From Verrucomicrobiota bacterium (GTDB lineage: Bacteria > Verrucomicrobiota > Verrucomicrobiia > Opitutales > Opitutaceae), in NCBI GenBank assembly GCA_003694825.1, contig RFJS01000465.1, positions 1-5,877 of the forward strand: 5,877 bases of DNA. The letters are read 5' to 3'. How positions within the stretch are numbered: position 1 is the stretch's first letter; each line of letters starts with the position of its first letter. The position numbers and the translations under genes are program-made. Below the pieces are notes generated by a model. It did no database searches, was not told the DNA's origin, and saw nothing but the letters and a program-made list of their open reading frames with translations. This document shows, piece by piece, positions 1 through 5,877 of the stretch.

Positions 1-113
1 AGAAGTCTCTTGCGATCGCCCGCCTTCCGGATGGATTGGATGGTGATCCCCAAAAGAGAGGCCGTTACTCTGGCGCCCATACGAATCACACCCAGGACCA
101 GGAGAGGAAGACC
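1..113 (+). other. Leader upstream of the GH57 gene, no confident gene
   Basis: No complete gene is visible here. The frame of the downstream gene stays open back to the window edge, with a GTG/ATG-type start possible near position 36, but those extra 26 residues look like low-quality leader (many Arg, Thr and His) and no ribosome-binding site precedes them. I see no convincing -35/-10 pair and no terminator. The plus-strand frame beginning at base 2 ends at a TGA near 44-46, so the tail of an upstream gene could finish there, but fourteen codons are too few to judge. Confidence 0.4.
100..107 (+). promoter_or_regulatory. Ribosome-binding site deciding the GH57 start
   Basis: The purine run AGGAGAGG ends six bases before ATG 114, and its AGGAG core lies nine bases before it. 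This is a strong Shine-Dalgarno match in a GC-rich context. It supports ATG 114 over the longer in-frame start at 36. Confidence 0.75.
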
Positions 114-1580
114 ATGACCGACGAACTGCCTGAATACATCGGCGAACTGCCCAATATCTGCGGACGCGAAGATCTCATCGAGCGTACGGTGGAGCAATCC
201 GCGGGCCAGTCCGTGTTCCGCGATCGCAATACGATCGATTTCGGCAACATCCGTGCGGCGGCGGCCATTGCCCTGCACATGCATCAGCCCCTCATCCCGG
301 CCGGAGGCGGCGATCTGCAGACAGCCGCGATCATCAGCAACCTGCAATACATGATGGAGAACCAGGGCATCGGCGACAACCACAACGCCCCGGTGTTTCT
401 CTGGTGTTACAAGCGCATGGGGGAATTCATCCCGGAGCTGGTCAACGCCGGCAAGGAGCCGCGGGTGATGCTCGAATACTCCGGTACGCTTTTCCACGGT
501 CTGCGGAAGATGGGGGCCAACGATGTCTTCGACGCCCTCCGCACCATCACCTGCAATCCCGAATTCGCCCGCTGTGTCGAGTGGCTTGGCATGCCCTGGG
601 GGCATCCGGTCGCGCCGTCGACGCCGGTGCAGGACTATCGGCTGCACGTGCGCGCCTTCCAGCATCACTTCGCGGCCATCTTCGGGCTCGAGGCGCTCGG
701 GCGCATCCGTGGCTTCTCCCCCTCGGAGATGGCGCTGCCGAATCATCCGGATGTGGCCTACGCCTTCGTCAAGACACTGGTAGATTGTGGATACAAGTGG
801 GTGCTTGTTCAGGAGCATACTGTCGAGCAGCCCGAGAATGGCCATGGCCCGGAGGCGAAACACCTTCCTCACCGCCTCGTCTGCCGCAACTCCGAGGGCG
901 AGACGGCGGAGATCATCGCCATCATCAAGACCCAGGGCAGCGATACCAAGCTCGTGGCGCAGATGCAGCCCTGGTATGAGGCGCAGAGCCTGCAGCGCTG
1001 GAAGCTGGCGGGGAAGAGCGTGCCGCCCCTGGTGACCCAGATCGCCGATGGCGAGAACGGCGGGGTGATGATGAATGAGTTTCCCCCGAAATTCAAAGAG
1101 GTCGTGCACGCCGCCTCGCACACGGACGTGCCGCTGATGAACGTGACCGAGTATCTCGAGCACCTCGAATCGCTCGGCATCACCTCGGCGGATTTTCCGG
1201 TCATCCAGCCGATCCTGCAAAAGCGCATCTGGGATCGCTTCGAACCGGGCGGCGGTCCGGAGAAGCTGGCCGCGGTGATCGAGGAACTGCGGCGTGAGGA
1301 CGACCGGTTCCACATGGACGGTGGTTCGTGGACAAACGACATCTCATGGGTGCGTGGATACGGCGATGTCCTCGGCCCCATGGAAGAGGCGTCCTCGAAG
1401 TTTCACGAAAAGGTATCGAAGGCCGGGATACCCACCGACGATCCCCGTTACCGCAACGCCCTCTTTCACCTGCTCTGCTCGCAGACCAGCTGCTATCGCT
1501 ACTGGGGGCAGGGGATCTGGACGGACTACGGACGCGAGATCTGCCGCCGCGCCATCGCGATCATCGAAAACGACTTCTGA
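114..1580 (+). CDS. Glycoside hydrolase family 57 protein (HMHQP/PSEMALP type)
   Basis: This is a 488-residue cytoplasmic-looking protein with no signal peptide or membrane segment. GH57 signatures appear in the family order: HMHQP at residues 55-59 (region 1), WGHPVAP at 162-168 (region 2), GFSPSEMALP at 200-209 with E205 as likely catalytic nucleophile (region 3), ADGENGG at 311-317 with D312 as likely acid/base (region 4), and SQTSCYRYWGQGIW at 456-469 (region 5). GH57 enzymes are retaining alpha-glucan hydrolases or transferases (amylase, amylopullulanase, glucanotransferase, branching enzyme). This subtype is seen in cyanobacteria and several other phyla but, as far as I know, has no firm substrate. 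The N-terminal 45 residues precede the barrel and are polar. The start at ATG 114 is backed by a good ribosome-binding site. The gene converges on the branching enzyme gene and lies close to glgA, so glycogen is the likely substrate. The family call is secure; the exact activity is unknown. Confidence 0.9.
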   Translation: MTDELPEYIGELPNICGREDLIERTVEQSAGQSVFRDRNTIDFGNIRAAAAIALHMHQPLIPAGGGDLQTAAIISNLQYMMENQGIGDNHNAPVFLWCYKRMGEFIPELVNAGKEPRVMLEYSGTLFHGLRKMGANDVFDALRTITCNPEFARCVEWLGMPWGHPVAPSTPVQDYRLHVRAFQHHFAAIFGLEALGRIRGFSPSEMALPNHPDVAYAFVKTLVDCGYKWVLVQEHTVEQPENGHGPEAKHLPHRLVCRNSEGETAEIIAIIKTQGSDTKLVAQMQPWYEAQSLQRWKLAGKSVPPLVTQIADGENGGVMMNEFPPKFKEVVHAASHTDVPLMNVTEYLEHLESLGITSADFPVIQPILQKRIWDRFEPGGGPEKLAAVIEELRREDDRFHMDGGSWTNDISWVRGYGDVLGPMEEASSKFHEKVSKAGIPTDDPRYRNALFHLLCSQTSCYRYWGQGIWTDYGREICRRAIAIIENDF

Positions 1581-1608
1581 GGCTTCCGGCGGCCAAGCGC
1601 GGCGGCGG

Positions 1609-3210
1609 TCAACAGGCAGCGTCGTCGAAGGCGGCCAGGTCGAGATTCTCGAAGAGGGGGTGCGCGGCCTCGCTGGCGGCGAGGTGCGCGGGGTCGATCT
1701 GCCTGGAGGCGATGCCCTCCGCGAGGGTGTCGAAGTCGGCCAGCAGCGCGGCGAGCTGTTCCATGGCCGTTCCGACGGAGACACCGGCCCGGATGAGAAA
1801 CGGCCAGTCGGATGCCTGGGCGAGCAGCAGGAGGCGGCCGGCGTGGCGCAGGGCCCGGCGGGTCAGCGGATCGGCGTCGCCGCGGTGGGCGCGAAGCAGG
1901 GCGGTGAACCGCGCCCACGCCATGTTGAGCTGCGGGTAGATCCAGGCTGTGTCGCGATTGATCCAGAAGGAGAAGTCGCCGTGCTGTCCCCAGGTGGAGG
2001 CGGCCGGCATGGCGGTATCGCCGGGGAAACGGGCGGCGGCCTCGGAGGCGTTGCACGCCTCGAGCCGGGGTTCGGCGGCGACTTTCCGGAGCACCCTCTC
2101 GAGCCATTCCGGCCCTTCGAACCACCAGTGCCCGAAGAGTTCGGCATCGAAGGGGGCGAACCACACGCCGCTCTCCCGCGCGACGCCGTGCCGGAGGCGG
2201 CCGACGAAGTCCTCCGCGTGGTCGCGGACGCGCGCGAGGGCCGCGTCGCGATCGTAGAGGCGCTTGGTCTCGCAACCGGTGACGCGCCAGTATTTCAGGC
2301 CCGCGGGAAGATGCCGGCCTGCGAAGGAGGGGGGCAGCTCCGCCGCCGCGAAGTCATGGATGCGGTCGCGATAAAACTCCCGGTAGCAGGGATCCCCCGG
2401 ATACCCCTCGGCGGCGCTCCAGACGATGCGGGAGATTTCGTTGTCGCGGCCGAGGACCATGAGCCCGGATGACGGGCAGCGCAGTGCTCGCCGCACGCCG
2501 GCCGCGGGCCGGGGACGCGCCTGGCGCACGCCGTGGCTTTCGAGGCCGGTGGTGCGGATGCCCTCCGCGGCGAGGTGGCTGTCGAGGCCGGGGAAAAAGC
2601 CGCACTCGGGCAGCCAGAAGAAGCGCGGCCGGAAGCCGAAAGTGGTTTCGAAGGCGTCGAGGCCGATGCGGATCTGGGCCCGGATGGCGGCGGGGTTGGA
2701 CTGGTGGGCCGGGAGAAAGGCGTGGGTGGCGGCCGTGGTGGCGAGTTCGATACGACCGGCCCGGTGAAGGGCGAGGAGCGTGCCGGGCAGATCCCGCCGG
2801 CAGCGTTCCCGGAAGGTCTTGAGGACGCTTCGCAGCCGCGCGGCGTGCCAGGCGGCGACCGCCGCGAGCTCGCGGGAGATGTGGCCGGAGTCGCGATCGG
2901 CGAGCGTGAGGGTGTCCTGCAGCCGTGTTTCGAAGCGTTCGAGCAGCGCCGGGTCGCGGAGCATGGCGAGCAGGGGCGGGGAGATGGACAGCGTGAAGGA
3001 GCCGGGGACGCGGTCGGCTTCGAGCCGATCGAGCGCCTGCACGAGGGGCAGGTAGCACTCGGCCATGGCCTCGAAAAACCAGGTTTCTTCGAGCGAGGCG
3101 GGCTGGCCGGGCCGCCGGCACTCCGGCAGATGGGCGTGCAGGACGATGGCGAGCGCGCCTTGCTGAGCGGCGGTCGGGCCCGCCTCCGGGCTATTGGGCG
3201 AGGAGCACAA
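1609..3210 (-). CDS. GH57 1,4-alpha-glucan branching enzyme (start uncertain)
   Basis: It forms alpha-1,6 branches in glycogen by cutting an alpha-1,4 chain and transferring it. Numbered from the TTG at 3210 (533 residues), the motifs are VLHAHLPE at 23-30 (region 1), FFWLPECGFFPG at 197-208 with E202 as nucleophile, GRDNEISRIVWSAAEGYPG at 254-272, KYWRVTG at 306-312, FAPFDAELFGHWWFEG at 351-366 with D355 as acid/base, and the C-terminal DUF1957-type helical region with NRDTAWIYPQL at 418-428 and LLLAQASDWPFL at 461-472. Both catalytic residues are present and the frame is unbroken, so the enzyme should be active. The start is a problem. Family members usually begin within about ten residues of the VLHAHLP strand, yet no ATG, GTG or TTG lies between the upstream stop codon (3191-3193) and that strand. 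In-frame candidates are TTG 3210, ATG 3273 and GTG 3327, all inside the DUF4912 gene and all without a clear ribosome-binding site; I took the one with least overlap. It is probably co-transcribed with the DUF4912 gene. It is not the GH13 enzyme GlgB. Confidence 0.88.
   Translation of the reverse strand: MCSSPNSPEAGPTAAQQGALAIVLHAHLPECRRPGQPASLEETWFFEAMAECYLPLVQALDRLEADRVPGSFTLSISPPLLAMLRDPALLERFETRLQDTLTLADRDSGHISRELAAVAAWHAARLRSVLKTFRERCRRDLPGTLLALHRAGRIELATTAATHAFLPAHQSNPAAIRAQIRIGLDAFETTFGFRPRFFWLPECGFFPGLDSHLAAEGIRTTGLESHGVRQARPRPAAGVRRALRCPSSGLMVLGRDNEISRIVWSAAEGYPGDPCYREFYRDRIHDFAAAELPPSFAGRHLPAGLKYWRVTGCETKRLYDRDAALARVRDHAEDFVGRLRHGVARESGVWFAPFDAELFGHWWFEGPEWLERVLRKVAAEPRLEACNASEAAARFPGDTAMPAASTWGQHGDFSFWINRDTAWIYPQLNMAWARFTALLRAHRGDADPLTRRALRHAGRLLLLAQASDWPFLIRAGVSVGTAMEQLAALLADFDTLAEGIASRQIDPAHLAASEAAHPLFENLDLAAFDDAAC
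3183..3187 (-). promoter_or_regulatory. GGAGG ribosome-binding site without a standard start codon
   Basis: Reading the minus strand, the DUF4912 stop TAG (3193-3191) is followed by CCC and then GGAGG. Eight bases later, in the branching-enzyme frame, comes ACC (3174-3172). The spacing is ideal for initiation and the position would give a normal N-terminus for the family, but ACC is not a known start codon. The site may serve a non-standard initiation, mark a sequence error, or be chance in GC-rich DNA. Confidence 0.4.
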
Positions 3211-4543
3211 GGTGTGGCAGGAAGAGCGCGCCGGCGGGCACGGGACGCACGATGCGGAAACGCCCGGCGGCATCGGTGGAGACTTGCGGGGGGAGGAGCG
3301 GTCGGCACGCGGGGTCGCGCACTTCACCCTCGATCTCGACGAATGCGCTCATGGAGAGGGCGGCTTTCTGATCGGGCATTTCCGCAAGAAGCTCGACGGA
3401 GGGGGCGGCCTCTTTAAACCCCGTGTCGGCCACGGCCTGGAGCAGCAGGGTCCACGCGGCGGGAAAGGACTGGATGCGATGCTGGCGATAAAAGCGCCCT
3501 CCGGGCAGCACCGGGACTTCTGCTCCGCCAAGCCGCAGGCGATACCCCTCCGGGAGCAGGCCGGTGATGACGAGGGTGGCTTCGAGGTGGATGGGCGCGG
3601 CGTTTGCACCGAGATCGTCGACCTGGCTGGCGAGTCGGCTGCTGGCTCCGCCGCGGCCGGCTTCTGCCCCGGTCGGCGGCGGGGGCGGGGAATCGGCCGG
3701 GGTTGGCTCGAGCGAGACTTCGCCCTCCGGGCTCGGCAGTCCGGCGGCCTCGATGATGGCCCGCAGGGCGCTTTTGACGATGCGGCGTTCGTTGAGGTGC
3801 GGCGTGACGGGTGGCGCCTTGATCGTGCCCTGAGGTTGTGGCGGGGAGGCCTCGGCCGGGGCGGTGGCGGCCGGGAGGCGACGAAGTTCTTCCGGAAGCC
3901 CTTCGATGGAGCCCGCGATGCGGAGGATGGCCGCTTCATCGAGAGCGGGGCGATGCCGGGGCTGAGCGCGGGTTTCCGAGGTGGCGGCAACCGGGGCGGA
4001 CGGTTGGGACGACTCGGCGGCGGTATCGGGCCGGGATGCGTCTTTCACCGGGGCCGCCGGCGGCGCATCCGTCCGCGCGGCCGGTGCCTCGGTGGGTTCC
4101 GGCGCTTCGGGCAGCCGGACGGGGAGCGACATGACGAGCGGTTCGAAGTCCGTATTTTCGCAACGGGTGCCGATGGCGGCGACGATGGGGGTGTCGATCC
4201 GGGCTTCAAAGGTGAAGAAGCCCTCGTGCCAGGTGGAGTGCACCGGGTATTCCGCGATGGCTTCATCCCCGGCGCCCTCGCCTTCGCCCGATCCCGCCCG
4301 GGCGGTGCTGCGCTGGAGCCGGAAAACGAGGGTGGTGCCGGGCCGCGAGGCCGACGGCAGCATTTCCGGGCCGAGATACCAATGCGCGAAGACCCGCTGG
4401 GGGTCGACCGGGACGACGTGCAGCTGGGTGGGCAGGGGCTTCTGCGGACGGGATTCGGGCGAGGACTGTCCGGGGGGCGGGGCCTTGTCTGCCTGCTTCC
4501 GGCGGGATCGTGAGGGTCTGCTCCTGGATCGGCTGGATTTCAT
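3191..4543 (-). CDS. DUF4912-domain protein in a glycogen gene cluster
   Basis: This 450-residue protein has no established function. From ATG 4543 the parts are: an Arg/Ser-rich basic tail (1-17, eight Arg or Lys); a DUF4912-like domain (about 38-142) recognised by LHVVPVDPQRVFAHWYL and by the later WHEGFFTFEARID and FEPLVMSLPVRLP segments; a Pro/Ala-rich linker (143-200); short predicted helices at about 200-222 and 250-268 separated by Pro-rich spacers; and two similar beta modules (about 320-371 and 399-450). There is no signal peptide or transmembrane segment, so a cytoplasmic location is likely. The start is the first in-frame ATG after glgA, and a longer form would overlap glgA with low-complexity sequence; no clear ribosome-binding site precedes the ATG. 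The gene lies between glgA and the GH57 branching enzyme on the same strand. A glucan-binding or scaffold role is inference from that position and from the beta-sandwich look. The DUF4912 assignment rests on motif recall and is fairly but not fully sure. Confidence 0.75.
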   Translation of the reverse strand: MKSSRSRSRPSRSRRKQADKAPPPGQSSPESRPQKPLPTQLHVVPVDPQRVFAHWYLGPEMLPSASRPGTTLVFRLQRSTARAGSGEGEGAGDEAIAEYPVHSTWHEGFFTFEARIDTPIVAAIGTRCENTDFEPLVMSLPVRLPEAPEPTEAPAARTDAPPAAPVKDASRPDTAAESSQPSAPVAATSETRAQPRHRPALDEAAILRIAGSIEGLPEELRRLPAATAPAEASPPQPQGTIKAPPVTPHLNERRIVKSALRAIIEAAGLPSPEGEVSLEPTPADSPPPPPTGAEAGRGGASSRLASQVDDLGANAAPIHLEATLVITGLLPEGYRLRLGGAEVPVLPGGRFYRQHRIQSFPAAWTLLLQAVADTGFKEAAPSVELLAEMPDQKAALSMSAFVEIEGEVRDPACRPLLPPQVSTDAAGRFRIVRPVPAGALFLPHLVLLAQ

Positions 4544-4785
4544 GGATGTCGATGCGCTGGCGGGACGGGATGACCGGTGAGGGTATCCTGGATCAGCAAG
4601 TATCCTGCCGCCGGAGCAGGAGCCAAACCACAAAGCGCGCCGGAGGGCAATTTGCCGGTTAAGAATCGGTGCCGGGGTGGGCGGCGCAGAGGCGAAGAGA
4701 GGTGCCCCGGCGGGCGTGCGAGGCCGCGGCGCGCGTTTCTCGGCCCGGGCGGCCGCCGCGGGGGCGCCGATGAGCGGGCGCGCGT
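4544..4785 (-). other. Non-coding gap between glgA and the DUF4912 gene
   Basis: These 242 bases separate two genes on the same strand, long for a simple operon junction, so the DUF4912 gene may have its own promoter. The part nearest glgA is extremely GC-rich and includes a perfect 10-bp palindrome at 4748-4757, but no hairpin followed by a T run, so I do not call an intrinsic terminator. The part nearer the DUF4912 gene is less GC-rich. On the minus strand, GATACT (about 4604-4599) is a weak -10-like match with no good -35 partner. No small gene with a credible start could be supported. Confidence 0.5.
4646..4656. promoter_or_regulatory. Short inverted repeat, possible operator
   Basis: The sequence ggcaa-t-ttgcc is an exact five-base inverted repeat around one central base, in the most AT-rich part of the gap upstream of the DUF4912 gene. 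It could be a half-site pair for a regulator, but its short length makes chance occurrence plausible. Confidence 0.2.
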
Positions 4786-5877
4786 CTATTTGTCGCGGAT
4801 GTAGTCGTAGACGTTGAGGTAGTGCTGGCCGGGCACGTTCCAGGAGTAGTCCCACCGCATCGCGTTGATGATGAGCTGCCGGAAGTGCTCGGGATACATG
4901 TAGTAGCAGGCGATGGCGCGGGCGAGGGCGGACTCGACACCGAGGTCGTCGTCGTTGTGAAAGACGTATCCGTTTCTCTCGTGCAGGGGGCGCTCGGAGT
5001 AGTCCTTGTCGAAGACCGTGTCGGCGAGCCCGCCGACGGCGCGGACGATCGGGATGGTGCCGTAGCGCATGCCGATGAGCTGGGTGAGGCCGCAGGGTTC
5101 GAACCGGCTGGGCACGACGATCATGTCGGCGCCGGCGTAGATGAGGTGGGCGAGGTCTTCGTCGAATCCGATTTCCAGATGAGAGTCGGGGTTGTCGTTG
5201 ATCTCATGTTTGATGCGCCGGAAGTAGTCGTCGATGCCGGGTTCGGAGCCGCTGCCGAGCAGGATGAACTGGGCCCCGTGGTTGACGCTGTAGAAGAGGG
5301 CGTGGCGCACGAGATCGAGGCCCTTCTGGGGGTCGAGGCGGCCGATATAGGCGATGATGGGTTTGTCGTTGTCGGCGAGCAGGAGGCGTTCGCGCAGCGC
5401 CTTTTTGTTGGCGTCTTTGCGATCGAGGGTGTCGACGGTGTAGTGGCTGGGGATGTGGGGATCCGTCTCGGGGTTCCACACGTCGTAGTCGATGCCGTTG
5501 AGGATGCCGCCGTATTTGACGGCATGGGTCTGCAGGGTGCCTTCGAGGCCGAACGCGCCGCCGCGGTCTCTCGCTTCGCCCGCGTAGGTGGGAGAGACGG
5601 TGTTGACGAAGTTGCTGTAGACGATGCCCCCCTTCATGAGGTTGAGGGAGCCGGGGTGGTGCCAGCCCAGCCGGGTGTCGTCCATGAAGTATTCGGGGCG
5701 GTGCAGGCCGGTGGCGCGCAGGACGTAGTCGCCGCAGATGCCCTGGTGCTTGAAGTTGTGGATGGTGAAGCAGACCCGCGAATGCCGCATGCCGATGTGC
5801 TGATAGATTTCATACAGAAGCACCGGCACGAGGGCGGTCTGCCAGTCGTGCACGTGGATGATTTCCGGGTGTTTGCC
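4786..5877 (-). CDS. glgA: Glycogen synthase GlgA (GT5), C-terminal part, cut by window edge
   Basis: It extends alpha-1,4-glucan from a nucleotide-glucose donor, normally ADP-glucose, in the cytoplasm. The visible 363 residues stop at TAG 4788-4786. The frame stays open to the right edge, so roughly the first 120-130 residues, including the N-terminal KTGGL donor-binding motif, lie outside. Numbered from the edge, visible motifs are HVHDWQTALVP (8-18), IHNFKHQG (39-46), MKGGIVYSNFVNTVSPTYA (81-99), NGIDYDVWNPETDP (127-140), IGRLDPQKG (178-186; R180 and K185 match the donor phosphate-binding Arg/Lys of GlgA), SRFEPCGLTQL (257-267; E260 matches the conserved active-site Glu), RAVGGLADTVFD (279-290) and WDYSWNVPGQHYL (342-354). 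The HNFKHQG and WNVPGQHYLN segments match the GlgA form common in cyanobacteria and related to plant starch synthases III/IV, rather than the E. coli form. The GTG at 5853 falls inside the HVHDWQ motif and is not the start. It is the first visible gene of the minus-strand glycogen cluster. Confidence 0.95.
   Translation of the reverse strand, partial: GKHPEIIHVHDWQTALVPVLLYEIYQHIGMRHSRVCFTIHNFKHQGICGDYVLRATGLHRPEYFMDDTRLGWHHPGSLNLMKGGIVYSNFVNTVSPTYAGEARDRGGAFGLEGTLQTHAVKYGGILNGIDYDVWNPETDPHIPSHYTVDTLDRKDANKKALRERLLLADNDKPIIAYIGRLDPQKGLDLVRHALFYSVNHGAQFILLGSGSEPGIDDYFRRIKHEINDNPDSHLEIGFDEDLAHLIYAGADMIVVPSRFEPCGLTQLIGMRYGTIPIVRAVGGLADTVFDKDYSERPLHERNGYVFHNDDDLGVESALARAIACYYMYPEHFRQLIINAMRWDYSWNVPGQHYLNVYDYIRDK

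Noticed and set aside
12..227. Two exact GCGATCGC octamers (12-19 and 220-227), like the cyanobacterial HIP1 element
   Set aside because: Only two copies, both in the first 230 bases, with none seen elsewhere in the window. HIP1-rich genomes would show it more evenly, and a GC-rich genome can yield two by chance.
1294..2472. Plus-strand open frame (392 codons) spanning the convergent junction
   Set aside because: It overlaps the ends of both GH57 genes in other frames, has no ribosome-binding site and no recognisable motif.
1609..3327. Branching enzyme starting at GTG 3327
   Set aside because: It would overlap the DUF4912 gene by 137 bases and add Pro/Ser/Cys-rich residues unlike the family. 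The GAGG before it directly abuts the GTG, leaving no spacing.
2533..3417. Plus-strand open frame (294 codons) opposite the branching enzyme
   Set aside because: Gly/Glu/Arg-rich low-quality sequence lying entirely opposite a gene with intact GH57 catalytic motifs.
3194..4513. Long plus-strand open frame (439 codons) opposite the DUF4912 gene
   Set aside because: It is an antisense shadow in GC-rich DNA. The translation is Gly/Arg-rich with no domain pattern, while the opposite strand shows recognisable motifs and ordered domains.
4741..4785. GC-rich palindromic stretch after the glgA stop as an intrinsic terminator
   Set aside because: It has a perfect 10-bp palindrome (4748-4757) but no loop of suitable size and no following T run on the minus strand.
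3191..4855. Longer DUF4912 protein starting at 4855
   Set aside because: The extra 104 residues would overlap the glgA end and are Ala/Arg/Pro-rich with no domain character. The ATG at 4543 just precedes the recognisable part.

Overview
The window is a GC-rich, gene-dense bacterial segment devoted to alpha-glucan (glycogen) metabolism. It holds four protein-coding genes and no visible RNA gene, mobile element or CRISPR array. The high GC content, the GC-rich third codon positions and the glgA / DUF4912 / GH57 combination fit a Gram-negative chromosome. A verrucomicrobial (Opitutales-like) or related source is my best guess, but the window has no taxonomic marker gene and this stays an inference. 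The glycogen synthase and the plus-strand GH57 protein both resemble the versions known from cyanobacteria.

Layout: positions 1-113 are a short leader with no confident gene. Positions 114-1580 (+) encode a complete GH57 glycoside hydrolase of the poorly characterised HMHQP / PSEMALP type. After a 28-bp gap, three genes lie on the minus strand and are transcribed toward it. In transcription order they are: (i) the C-terminal 363 residues of a glycogen synthase, GlgA, running off the right edge (5877-4786); (ii) after a 242-bp non-coding gap, a 450-residue DUF4912 protein (4543-3191) with an Arg/Ser-rich tail, Pro/Ala-rich linkers and two similar C-terminal beta modules; (iii) a GH57 1,4-alpha-glucan branching enzyme with a DUF1957-like C-terminus (about 3210-1609), whose start region overlaps or abuts the end of the DUF4912 gene.

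Working together: GlgA extends alpha-1,4-glucan chains from a nucleotide-glucose donor, normally ADP-glucose. The GH57 branching enzyme introduces alpha-1,6 branches, and the plus-strand GH57 protein probably trims, transfers or debranches alpha-glucan. DUF4912 has no established biochemical function. Its position between polymerase and branching enzyme suggests an accessory, scaffold or glucan-binding role.

The most notable oddity is the start of the branching enzyme. A good GGAGG ribosome-binding site lies right after the DUF4912 stop codon, but the codon at the ideal spacing is ACC, and no ATG, GTG or TTG lies between that stop and the first conserved beta strand. The second point worth attention is the apparent duplication of a beta module in the DUF4912 protein. 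I did not see a clearly new defence or mobile system here.
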